Source: Stomorhina lunata
Lineage: Eukaryota; Arthropoda; Insecta; Diptera; Rhiniidae
DNA length: 64,000 bases
NCBI GenBank assembly: GCA_933228675.1
Contig: OW121742.1
Span: forward strand, 19,062,850 to 19,126,849
Direction of reading: 5' to 3'
Shown here: positions 10,101 through 21,227 of the stretch, piece after piece
Numbering within the stretch: the stretch's first letter is position 1
How the letters are laid out: the number at the start of each line of letters is the position of its first letter
Notes under the pieces: model-generated
What the model was told of the DNA's origin: nothing
Database searches by the model: none
Seen by the model: only the letters and a program-made list of their open reading frames with translations
Program-made: the position numbers and the translations under genes

Positions 10101-12715
10101 TATTTCTTATTTTTATAAGAAATTTTGCAAAAATTTCTTATTTTTATAAGAAATTTTGCAAAAATTTCTTATTTTTATAAGAAATTTTGCAAAAATTTCT
10201 TATTTTTATAAGAAATTTTGCAAAAATTTCTTATTTTTATAAGAAATTTTGCAAAAATTTCTTATTTTTATAAGAAATTTTGCAAAAATTTCTTATTTTT
10301 ATAAGAAATTTTGCAAAAATTTCTTATTTTTATAAGAAATTTTGCAAAAATTTCTTATTTTTATAAGAAATTTTGCAAAAATTTCTTATTTTTATAAGAA
10401 ATTTTGCAAAAATTTCTTATTTTTATAAGAAATTTTGCAAAAATTTCTTATTTTTATAAGAAATTTTGCAAAAATTTCTTATTTTTATAAGAAATTTTGC
10501 AAAAATTTCTTATTTTTATAAGAAATTTTGCAAAAATTTCTTATTTTTATAAGAAATTTTGCAAAAATTTCTTATTTTTATAAAAAATTTTGCAAAAATT
10601 TCTTATTTTTATAAGAAATTTTGCAAAAATTTCTTATTTTTATAAGAAATTTTGCAAAAATTTCTTTTTTTTATAAGAAATTTTGCAAAAACTTCTTATT
10701 TTTATAAGAAATTTAGCAAAAATTTATTATTTTTGTAAGAAATTTTGCAAAAAAATTCTTATTTTTATAAGAAATTTTGCAAAAATTTATTATTTTTATA
10801 AGAAATTTTGCAAAAATTTCTTATTTTTATAAGAAACTTTGCAAAAAAATTCTTATTTTTATAAGAAATTTTGCAAAAATTTCTTATTTTTATAAGAAAT
10901 TTTGCAAAAATTTCTTATTTTTATAAGAAATTTTGCATAAATTTCTTATTTTTATAAGAAATTTTGCAAAAATTTCTTATTTTTATAAGAAATTTTGTAA
11001 AAATTTCTTATTTTTATAAGAAATTTTGCAAAAATTTCTTATTTTTATAAGAAATTTTGCAAACATTTCTTATTTTTATAAGAAATTTTGCAAAAATTTC
11101 TTATTTTTATAAGAAATTTTGCAAAAATTTCTTATTTTTATAAGAAATTTTGCAAAAATTTCTTATTTTTATAAGAAATTTTGCAAAGATTTCTTATTTT
11201 TATAAGAAAATTTTCAAAAATTTCTTATTTTTATAAGAAATTTTTCAAAAATTTCTTATCTTTATAAGAAATTTTGCAAAAATTTCTTATCTTTATAAGA
11301 AATTTTGCAAAAATTTCTTATCTTTATAAGAAATTTTGCAAAAATTTCTTATCTTTATAAGAAATTTTGCAAAAATTTCTTATCTTTATAAGAAATTTTG
11401 CAAAAATTTCTTATCTTTATAAGAAATTTTGCAAAAATTTCTTATCTTTATAAGAAATTTTGCAAAAATTTCTTATCTTTATAACAAAATTTCCAAAAAT
11501 TTCTTATTTTTATAAGAAATTTTTAAAAAATTTTTTATGTGAAATTTTTAAAGGAAATTTTTTAAAATTTTCTTTTACGTTAGAAAATTTTCAAAAATTT
11601 CTTATTTATATGGGAAATTTTTCCGAAATTTTTAATTTTATAGGAAATTAAAAAAAATCTTATTTTAATAGACAATTTTTAAAAAAATTTATTTTTCTTA
11701 TAAGAAATTTTTAAAAATTTTCTTATTTTTATAGATTTTTTTTTAAATTTACTAATTTAAAGGAATTTTTTCTAAATTTCTTATTTTGACTGAATTTTTT
11801 AAATTTTTTTTTATTTTAAAGGAAATTTAAATAAAAACGTTTTTCAAGGAAACTTTCAAAAACTTCTGGTTTTTATGGGAAATTTTTTAAAAATTACTTA
11901 TTTAAAAAAAAATCTTATTTTTTAGGACAATTTTTAATATTTTCTTATTTTTTTTAGAAAAATTTTCTAAACTTTCTTATTTTTTTAAGAACAAATTTTC
12001 TTATTTTTTTTAGGAACATTTTCAAAATTATCTTATTTTTGTAAGAAATTTTGAAAAATTTTTTTTTGTTTTTATAAAAAAATTTTCAAAAATTTCTTAG
12101 TTTTAATAGAAATTTTTCAAAAATTTCTTATTTTTATAAAAAATTTTTCAAAAATTTAATTTTTTTATAAGAAATTTCTCAATAATTTCTTCTTTTTATA
12201 AGAATTTTTATTTTCATTAGAAATTTTTTCATTTTTTTTTGTTACTTTTATAATAATTTTTCAAAAATTTCTTATCATCATAGGAAATTTTTTAAAATTT
12301 TTTGTTAATAGAAGAAATTTTTCAAAAGTTTCTTTTTTTTTAAGAAAATTTTAAAAAATATCTTATTTTTATAAAAAAATTTTAAAAATTTCTAATTTTT
12401 ATAGGAAATTTTTCAAAATCTCTAATTTTTATAGGAAATTTTTCCAAAATTTCTTATTTTTATAAAAAAATTTTCAAAAATTTCTTATTTTATAGGAAAT
12501 TAAAAAAAAATCTTAGTTTTTTAGGAAACTTTTCAAAAGTTTCTTATTTTTGCAGGAATTTTTTTCAAAAATTTCTTTTTTTTTATAGAAATTTTTTAAA
12601 AAACTTCTTTTTCTGACTGGAAATTTGTAAAAAATTTCTTACTTTTATGGAAAAATTTTAAAAAATTTTCTTTTTTTATGAGAAATATTTCAAATATTTC
12701 TTATTTATTTTTATG
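10101..12715 (+). repeat. Tandem minisatellite array S1, 31-bp monomer
   Basis: The unit is CTTATTTTTATAAGAAA followed by TTTTGCAAAAATTT. It holds the inverted repeat AAATTTCTTAT/ATAAGAAATTT around TTTT, plus the palindrome TTTTGCAAAA. About 15 copies at the left (10101-10570) are virtually identical. Copies then drift, and a local block of eight copies with TATCTTTATAAG lies at about 11254-11475. From 11510 to 12715 only degenerate relics remain, with 20-40 bp spacing. The left boundary with the transposon is sharp and the right one fades. TTTTGCAAAA is specific to this array; the other S arrays have TTTTTCAAAA. Confidence 0.96.
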
Positions 12716-13499
12716 GTTCCTACTGCTTACCTACTACTTTACTATCAAACTAACTGATAAAATCATTTGCCAAAAATGATTAATCTAACAATATAATTAG
12801 TTACTCACTTCTTTATTAGACTATTATAGATATTAAGAAAACCCAAATCTAAAAAAAACCCACAATGATTAAACAACTCCGAATAGGTTTTCCTCATACA
12901 CTTAACGTATTTCACACTTGTTTAGTTGGAACTTAAGTTTTAGTAGCAATTTTTTATTTTGTTTTCACAGAGGAAATAGATATTTTGCAATAATCATTTG
13001 TCTTTAAGTTGTTCTTTATGTTTTTCGCTTAACTCAACTAATGTAGGCTTAATATTTATTTACTAAGAAAATTAAATTTATTTATTGCCAAATTCGCCAA
13101 AATCAAACCTCTAATATAAGTTAAAAGCATTAATGTTAACTAAAATTGTAGGAAAACTTAAAGATAAAAACTTACGAACACAATCAATTTTTATATTGTT
13201 TAAACAAATTTTCATAAAACAAAGTAATAAAATAAATTTATAACTTTTTTTGAGAAACTAATGGCTTCGTCGATACAAACCACAGGTGTAAGAAAAGAAT
13301 AATCTTTTAGACGATTATGAGTTTAGTTGAAGGAAATCTATACAATTCTCATCGTATTCGGAAATTATCGCTGCTAAATAATAAAAGAATTGCAGCAAGT
13401 GCATTTATTTATAGTCACTTTGTGATTATGTTGAATGTGTTACAGTGGGAATGATAGAGGAAAAATTGGAAACAATTAAGAGGAACTAGCAATTATTTT
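12716..13499. other. Single-copy AT-rich spacer, no gene seen
   Basis: Non-repetitive AT-rich sequence between a plus-oriented array (S1) and a minus-oriented one (S2). No open frame, RNA gene or transposon end is recognisable. Confidence 0.6.
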
Positions 13500-16400
13500 A
13501 AAAAAAATCGCATATAAAAATAATTATCAATTTTTGAAAAATTTCGTATAAAAACAAGACATTTTTGAAAAATTTCTTATAAAAACAAATAATTATTGAA
13601 AATTTTCTTACAAAAATAATAAATTTTTGAAAATTTTTTTATAAAAATAAGAAATTTTTGAAAAATTTTCCATAAAACTAAGAAGTTTTTGAAATTTTTT
13701 TTTTTAAATAAGAAATTCTTTAAAAATTACCAGTTAAAACAAGACATTTTTTAAAAAAATTCCTATAAAAATAAGAAAATCTTGAAAAAATTATTATAAA
13801 AATAAAAAAAATTTAAAATATTTCCTTTAAAAATAAGAAATTTGTAAAAAATTTTCTATAAAAATAAGAAATTTTTTTAAAACTTTATAGAAAAATATGA
13901 AATTTTTAAAAATTTTTCTATAAAAATAACACATTTTTTAAAAATTTTGAAAAATTTCCTATAAAAATTATAAGTTTTTGAAAAATTTCCTATAAAAATA
14001 AAAAATTTTTAACAAAATTCTTTTAAAAATTAGAAGTTTTTTAAAAATTTCCAATAAAAAAAAATTTGAAAGGTTTCCTATAAAAATAAGAAATTTTTGA
14101 AAGATTTCCTATAAAAATAAAAAATTTTTGAAAAAATTCCCTTTAAAAATAAGATTTTTTTGAAAAATTTTCTATAAAAATAAGAAATTTTTGAAAATTT
14201 TCCTATACAAATAAGAAATTTTTGAAAAATTTTCTTATAAAAGAAGTATAAGAAGTTTTTTTAAAAATTTCCTATAAAAAAAATTTGAAAGGTTTCCTAT
14301 AAAAATAAGAAATTTTTGAAAGATTTCCTATAAAAATAAAAAATTTTTGAAAAATTTCCTTTAAAAATAAGAATTTTTTGAAAATTTTTCTATAAAAATT
14401 AAAAAGTTTTGAAAAATTTCCTAAAGAAATAAGAAATTTTTGAAAAATTTCCTAAAGAAATAAGAAATTTTTGAAAAATTTCCTAAAGAAATAAGAAATT
14501 TTTGAAAAATTTCCTATAAAAATAAGAAATTTTTGAAAAATTTCCTATAAAAATAAGAAATTTTTGAAAAATTTCCTATAAAAATAAGAAATTTTTGAAA
14601 AATTTCCTATAAAAATAAGAAATTTTTGAAAAATTTCCTATAAAAATAAGAAATTTTTGAAAATTTTCCTATAAAAATAAGAAAATTTTGAAAAATTTCC
14701 TATAAAAATAAGAAATTTTTGAAAAATTTCCTATAAAAATAAGAAATTTTTGAAAAATTTCCTATAAAAATAAGAAATTTTTGAAAAATTTCCTATAAAA
14801 ATAAGAAATTTTTGAAAAATTTCCTATAAAAATAAGAAATTTTTGAAAAATTTCCTATAAAAATAAGAAATTTTTGAAAATTTTTCTATAAAAATAAGAA
14901 ATTTTTGAAAAATTTGCTATAAAAACAAGAAATTTTGGAAAATTTCCTATAAAAATAAAAAAAATTTTAAAAATTTCTTATAAAAATAAGAAATTTTTGA
15001 AAAATTTCCTATAATAATAAGAAATTTTTGAAAAATTTCCTATAAAAATAAGAAATTTTTGAAAAATTTACTATAAAAATAAGAAATTTTTGAAAAATTT
15101 TCTATAATAATAAGAATTTTTTGAAAAATTTTCTATAAAAATTAATAAGTTTTGAAAAATTTCCTAAAGAAATAAGAAATTTTTGAAAAATTTCCTAAAG
15201 AAATAAGAAATTTTTGAAAAATTTCCTAAAGAAATAAGAAATTTTTGAAAAATTTCCTAAAGAAATAAGAAATTTTTGAAAAATTTCCTATAAAAATAAG
15301 AAATTTTTGAAAAATTTCCTATAAAAATAAGAAATTTTTGAAAATTTTCCTATAAAAATAAGAAAATTTTGAAAAATTTCCTATAAAAATAAGAAATTTT
15401 TGAAAAATTTCCTATAAAAATAAGAAATTTTTGAAAAATTTCCTATAAAAATAAGAAATTTTTGAAAAATTTCCTATAAAAATAAGAAATTTTTGAAAAA
15501 TTTCCTATAAAAATAAGAAATTTTTGAAAAATTTCCTATAAAAATAAGAAATTTTTGAAAAATTTCCTATAAAAATAAGAAATTTTTGAAAAATTTCCTA
15601 TAAAAATAAGAAATTTTTGAAAAAGTTCCTATAAAAATAAGAAATTTTTTAAAAATTTCCTATAAAAATAAGAAATTTTTGAAAAATTTTCCTATAAAAA
15701 TAAGAAATTTTTGAAAAATTTTCTATAAAAATAAGAAATTTTTGAAAATTTTCCTATAAAAATAAGACATTTTAAAAAATTTCCTATAAAAATAAGAAAT
15801 TTTTGAAAAATTTTCTTATAAAAGTAAGAAATTTTTGAAAAATTTTCTATAATAATAAGAATTTTTTGAAAAATTTTCTATAAAAATTAAAAAGTTTTGA
15901 AAAATTTCCTAAAGAAATAAGAAATTTTTGAAAAATTTCCTAAAGAAATAAGAAATTTTTGAAAAATTTCCTAAAGAAATAAGAAATTTTTGAAAAATTT
16001 CCTAAAGAAATAAGAAATTTTTGAAAAATTTCCTAAAGAAATAAGAAATTTTTGAAAAATTTCCTAAAGAAATAAGAAATTTTTGAAAAATTTCCTATAA
16101 AAATAAGAAATTTTTGAAAAATTTCCTATAAAAATAAGAAATTTTTGAAAAATTTCCTATAAAAATAAGAAATTTTTGAAAAATTTCCTATAAAAATAAG
16201 AAATTTTTGAAAAATTTCCTATAAAAATAAGAAATTTTTGAAAAATTTCCTATAAAAATAAGAAATTTTTGAAAATTTTCCTATAAAAATAAGAAATTTT
16301 TGAAAAATTTCCTATAAAAATAAGAAATTTTTGAAAAATTTCCTATAAAAATAAGAAATTTTTGAAAAATTTCCTATAAAAATAAGAAATTTTTGAAAAA

Positions 16401-16950
16401 TTTCCTATAAAAATAAGAAATTTTTGAAAAATTTCCTATAAAAATAAGAAATTTTTGAAAAATTTCCTATAAAAATAAGAAATTTTTGAAAAATTTCCTA
16501 TAAAAATAAGAAATTTTTGAAAAATTTCCTATAAAAATAAGAAATTTTTGAAAAATTTCCTATAAAAATAAGAAATTTTTGAAAAATTTCCTTTAAAAAT
16601 AAGAAATTTTTGAAAAACTTCCTTTAAAAATAAGAAATTTTTGAAAATTTTCCTATAAAAATAAGAAATTTTTAGAAAATTTCCTATAAAAATAAGAAAT
16701 TTTTAGAAAATTTCCTATAAAAATAAGAAATTTTTGAAAAATTTCCTATAAAAATTAGACATTTAAAAAAAAATCCTTTAAAAATAAGAAGTTTTTGAAA
16801 AGTTTCCTATAAAAAAAATTTGAAAGATTTCCTATAAAAATAAGTAATTTTTAAAGATTTCCTATAAAAATAAGAAATTTTTGAAAAATTTAAAAATAAG
16901 AAATTTTTAAACATTTTTTTTGAAAAATTAAAAAATTGTAGAAAAATTTT
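13500..16950 (-). repeat. Tandem minisatellite array S2, 31-bp monomer with higher-order structure
   Basis: On the plus strand the unit is CCTATAAAAATAAGAAA followed by TTTTTGAAAAATTT, the reverse complement of the S group unit. There are about 110 units. 13500-14390 is degenerate and 14400-16740 is homogeneous. A subtype with CTAAAGAAATAAG occurs in runs of 3 (from about 14420), 4 (from about 15163) and 6 (from about 15909). Each run is preceded by the same AAGTTTTGAAAAATTTC unit, at 14401, 15144 and 15899, giving a higher-order repeat of about 745-755 bp (about 24 monomers). Each unit contains TATAAAAA. Confidence 0.96.
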
Positions 16951-17930
16951 CCACAAAGCATTTTCACTCTTAACCCCACTGTGCCTATTTGTAAGAGTAG
17001 GTTTTATTATGTTTGTTTTATTCCCCCGACTTCAATTAACAAATTTTAACTAAATTTGGTATTATGGACTTGTACTTAATGTTTCGTTTTATTTTCGAAT
17101 TTTTTCTAAATAATTTTCTGGCAAATGTTTTAACACCCACTTTTGGCAACTGTTAAAATCAACATACAAATAATAGAATTTTTCAAAATTTTCTTGTATG
17201 AGTTGTTTGCAATTTGTGTCGATATTTTATATGATTGTTGCAACTAGCGACTGTTGTTGTTGTGGCTTTTGTTATTGTTGGTGGTACCTACAAGTACAAT
17301 TTTCTTAAGTAGTTTTTCATATTTTTAGTTAAAAGTCTTTTGATGTTGTTATTGCTGTTGCTGCTGTATCTGCGACCGCAGCAGCAATTGCAACTGTGAT
17401 GTTGTTGTCTTTATTTGCTTTAGGCTTAATTGCAAGCTTAATCAATATTAATTGCTGCACATGTTGCAATTGACAAAATATGTGTTGCATACCTCGTACA
17501 AACTCAGAAACCACCGAAACAACCAACAAAAATAGATTCATTCGAGAGTTTTTTTTTCAATGTTTCTGGCTTCTTTTGCTGTTTTTTTATTATTTAACTG
17601 CATTTAGTTAATTTGTGTTTTACAATTTTTTGTTGCTGCTGCCACCTACAGTGTAGGCCATGTATGGGGTATGGAGAGTCATAAATATTAATAGTGTCAT
17701 ATCTTTATGTTTAACTACAATAATATTTATAAAAATAATAAATATAATAATGAAAATGATGGCTTTTAGTGGAGGATGGCTGTTTAATGGCTTTGGTCCA
17801 GCCACTACATAATCATTCGTCACAATTAATTATTTAAAATGTAATTGAATGTCTTTAATGGTTATATATATATAAAGCAACGAAAAATAAAAAAACAATT
17901 TGACAAACAAGAATTTTATCTTCATACAGA
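16951..17930. other. Single-copy spacer with TTG/CTG trinucleotide runs
   Basis: Less AT-rich than the arrays. It has opa-like trinucleotide runs: TTGTTGTTGTGG near 17250, and TTGCTGTTGCTGCTG near 17352 with neighbouring CAGCAGCAA. A short perfect dyad CCTACAGTGTAGG lies near 17644. Open frames at 17329-17541 and 17620-17823 (reverse) arise from these simple repeats and AT-rich sequence; I do not call them genes. Confidence 0.55.
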
Positions 17931-20160
17931 CAAGTTTTTAAAAATTTCTTATTTTTATAAGAAATTTTTAAAAAATTCCTTATTTTTTAGGAAATTTTTT
18001 TATGGGAAATTTCCAAAAAAATATGTTTATTGCAAGTTTTCTAAAATTTCTTATTTGTATAGGAAATTTTTCAAAAATTTCTTATTTTTACAGGAAATTT
18101 TTCAAAAATTTGTTATTTTATAGGAAATTTTTCAAAAATTTCTTATTTTTATAGGAATTTTTTTTAAAAAATTTGTCAATTTTATAGCAAATTTTTTTAA
18201 AATTTCTTATTTTTATAACAAATTTTTCAAATTTTTTTATTATTTTTATAAGAAATTTTTCAAAAATTTCTTATTTTTATAACAAATTTTTAAAAAATAT
18301 CTTATTTTTATAAGAACATTTTCAAAAATTTATTATTTTTATAAAAATATTTTCCAAAATTTCTTATTTTTATAAGAACATTTTCAAAAATTTCTTATTT
18401 TTATAAGAAATTTTTCAAAAATTTCTTAATTTTATAAGAAATTTTTCAAAAATTTCTTATTTTTATATAAAATTTTTTGTAGGAAATTTCCAAAAATTAT
18501 GTTTATAGGAAGTTTTCTAAAATTTCTTATTTGTATAGGAAATTTTTCAAAAATTTCTTATTTTTATAGGAAATTTTTCAAAAATTTGTTATATTATAGG
18601 AAATTTTTCAAAAATTTGTTATTTTATAGGAAATTTTTCAAAAATTTCTTATTTTATAGGAAATTTTTCAAAAATTTCTTATTTTTATAGGAAATTTTTT
18701 AAAAAATTTGTCATTTTTATAGCAAATTTTTTAAAAATTTCTTATTTTTATAAGAAATTTTTCAAAATGTTTTCTAATTTTTATAAGAAATTTATCAAAA
18801 ATTTCTTATTTTTATAAGAAATTTTCCAAAAATTTCTTATTTTTATACGAAATTTTTCAAAAATTTCTTATTTTTAGGAGAAATTTTTCAAAAATTTCTT
18901 ATTTTTAGGAGAAATTTTTCAAAAATTTCTTATTTTTATTAGAAATTTTTCAAAAATTTCTTATTTTTATAAAAAATTTTTCAAAAATTTCTTATTTTTA
19001 TAAGAAATTTTTCAAAAATTTCTTATTTTTACAAGAACTTTTTCCAAAATTTCTTATTTTTATAAGAAATTTTTCAAAAATTTCTTATTTTTACAAGAAC
19101 TTTTTCCAAAATTTCTTATTTGTATAAGAAATTTTTCAAAAATTTTTTATTGTTATAAGAAATTTTTCAAAAATTTTTTATTTTTATAAGAAATATTTCA
19201 AAAATTTCTTATTTTTATAAGAAATTTTTCAAAAATTTCTTATTTTTATAAGAAAATTTTCAAAAATTTCTTATTTTTATAAGAAATTTTTCGAAATTTT
19301 TTTTTTTGTAGCAAAGTTTTCAAAAATTTCTTATTTTTATAGGAAATTTTTTAAAAATTTCTTATTTTTATAGGAAATGTTTTAAAAATTCCTTATTTTG
19401 TTAGGAAACTTTTCAAAAATTTATTTTATTTTTCAAATTTCCTTACTTTTACAGAAATTTTTTTAAAAAATTGTATAGGAATTTCTTATTGTTATAGAAA
19501 ATTTTAAAAAAAATTCCTTATTTTTAAAGCTAATTTTTCAAAAATTTCTTATTTTTATAAGAAATTTTTTAACAATTTCTTATTTTTATATGAAAATTTT
19601 CAACAATTTCTTATTTTTAAAGGAAGTTTTCCAAAAATTTTATATTTTTATAGAAAAATTTTTAAAATTTTTTTTTATAAAAAAGTATTGAAAAATTTGC
19701 TATTTTTATATGAATTTTTTTGAAATTTCGTTATTTTAAAAGAAAAAAAAAATTTTAATTTCTTATTTTTATCAGAAAATTTTTCAAAAATTTCTTATTT
19801 TTTTTTTTTTGAAATTTTTCAAAAATTTCATGGTTTTATAGAATTGTTTTCAAAAATTTCTTATTTTCATAGGAAATGTTTTAAGAAATTCTTATTTTTA
19901 TTGGAAATTTTTCATAAATTTCTTATTTGTATTGAAAATTTTCCAAAAATTTTTTATTTTTATATAAAAAATTTCAAAATTTTATTCAAAGAATTTTTTT
20001 TTATAAAATTTTTCAAAATATTCATAAAATTATAGGAAAATTTTTAAAAATTTCTTAATTTTATAAGAAATATTTTAAATATTTATTATTTTTATAGTTA
20101 GTTTTTGAAAAATTTCTTATTTTCATAGAAATTTTTATATTTTTTATAATATTTTTTTTC
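17931..20160 (+). repeat. Tandem minisatellite array S3, 31-bp monomer, diverged
   Basis: Unit CTTATTTTTATAAGAAA plus TTTTTCAAAAATTT, about 70 copies, many with single-base changes or small indels. Two variants, TAGGAAA and TAAGAAA, are interspersed. 18060-18720 contains a partly duplicated segment (the run beginning near 17995, TTTATGGGAAATTTCC, resembles the run from about 18470). Edges are more diverged than the centre. Open frames such as 17845-18123 and 18499-18690 are repeat by-products. Confidence 0.95.
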
Positions 20161-20866
20161 AACATTTTCAAACAACCCTCGTCTGAACAACTCTTAACTA
20201 ATTGAAATGATATGAATCTTTATAGCAAATTTTATGGCTAAGTAATTGAGTTCATCATTAACTTTTGGTGTTGGCCATCTTCCAAAACAATTTAAAGAAT
20301 TTAGCACCAAACAAACAGTTAAAACAAATTTAAAAGCCATTAAACTGGTTAATAGATATAAAGCCAAATTTTTGAAACATTTCTTTACCAAAGACACGAG
20401 CTAATGAATGGCCATAAATGACTAATGCTCCAACATTTTTAAAACAGTTAAATATCAAATTTTTTAAAGCAAATAAAAAACAATTACAAAAAAAAACAAA
20501 AAATTCAATGATTAACAGAAAATTTTTCAAAACTTTACATACAAATGTTAAAAAGGTGTAAATTAGATTGTCTTGACAAATACAGTTAAAACATGAAATT
20601 TTTACAGTAACAAAGAAAAATCATAAAAACAACCACAATATTTTCAATTTCTATTTTATCTTAAATATGATATTTTTTCTTTGCCTAATGTATAAAGAGA
20701 TTGTCATGTAGACTTTATATATAAAACTCTTGGAAACTATTTATGAAAATCAAAAAGAAAACGATAACTGCGTGTTTATATTTTAATGAAGTTGTGACGC
20801 ACTTGCTCCATATTTCATTGACTTAACAACCAAAAACCTTAACGTTTTACAAACATTTTGTGTAGA
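20161..20866. other. Single-copy AT-rich spacer, no gene seen
   Basis: Non-repetitive sequence right of S3. Two overlapping reverse open frames of 66-67 codons (20194-20397, 20330-20530) have hydrophobic, low-complexity products and no family resemblance. No RNA gene or transposon end is visible. Confidence 0.55.
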
Positions 20867-20907
20867 ATAATAAAAAACGCGTGCGTGATGTCGATTGTGA
20901 TCAGTTG
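20867..20907 (+). promoter_or_regulatory. Possible core promoter (Inr-like, weak TATA-like)
   Basis: GATCAGTTGG at about 20899-20908 fits the insect initiator TCAGTY, with A+1 at 20903. A TATA-like AATAAAAAA lies about 32 bp upstream (from 20868). The surrounding 20870-21060 is visibly less AT-rich than its neighbours. The TATA-like match is poor, and such combinations arise by chance in AT-rich DNA. Confidence 0.2.
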
Positions 20908-20958
20908 GTAAAAAAAAAGTATCACAGGCAATAAAGTACCTCTGATTCGTGTACCCGA

Positions 20959-21027
20959 ATGAACGAGTTTAGAGCACTTCATTCCATATTCACCAAAAAG
21001 GAACTTAAACTTCCAAACACCAAAATG
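20959..21027 (+). CDS. Candidate short first coding exon, hypothetical
   Basis: ATG at 20959 opens 37 codons before a stop at 21070-21072 (product starts MNEFRALHSIFTKKELKL). At codon 23 the sequence reads ATG then GTAAGA, a good insect 5' splice site, so an exon could end at 21027 in phase 0. An initiator-like element lies 56 bp upstream of the ATG. Against it, the ATG context (CCGAATGA) is poor, no acceptor or second exon is identified in the window, and I recognise no protein family. It may be chance; the product could not be named. Confidence 0.18.
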
Positions 21028-21227
21028 GTAAGAGGAACGAAGTGGCTAAGAAAAAAAATGTGTATGAAATGATTTATATGCTGAACAATTAAGCACGTGT
21101 GATAGAGGTTGTATCCAAAAATATTAAATACATACACACGTTTACTTAATTCTTCACATATGAACAAACTAATGTAAAAAAAGTTTAAGGTAAGATTCAA
21201 AAGGAATGATATCTTGGAACAACAATA
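21028..21227. other. Single-copy spacer, no further gene seen
   Basis: AT-rich sequence leading into array S4. The reverse 94-codon open frame 20979-21263 extends into the array, and its hydrophobic product looks like AT-rich noise. Confidence 0.5.

Noticed and set aside
13500..16950. MEF2-type sites (YTAWWWWTAR) in every S monomer
   Set aside because: The unit CTATAAAAATAAG has one extra A between the TA steps, so it does not match the consensus.
17329..17541. 70-codon reverse frame rich in Ala and Thr as a gene
   Set aside because: It is antisense to TTG/CTG simple repeats, with no splice or promoter support.
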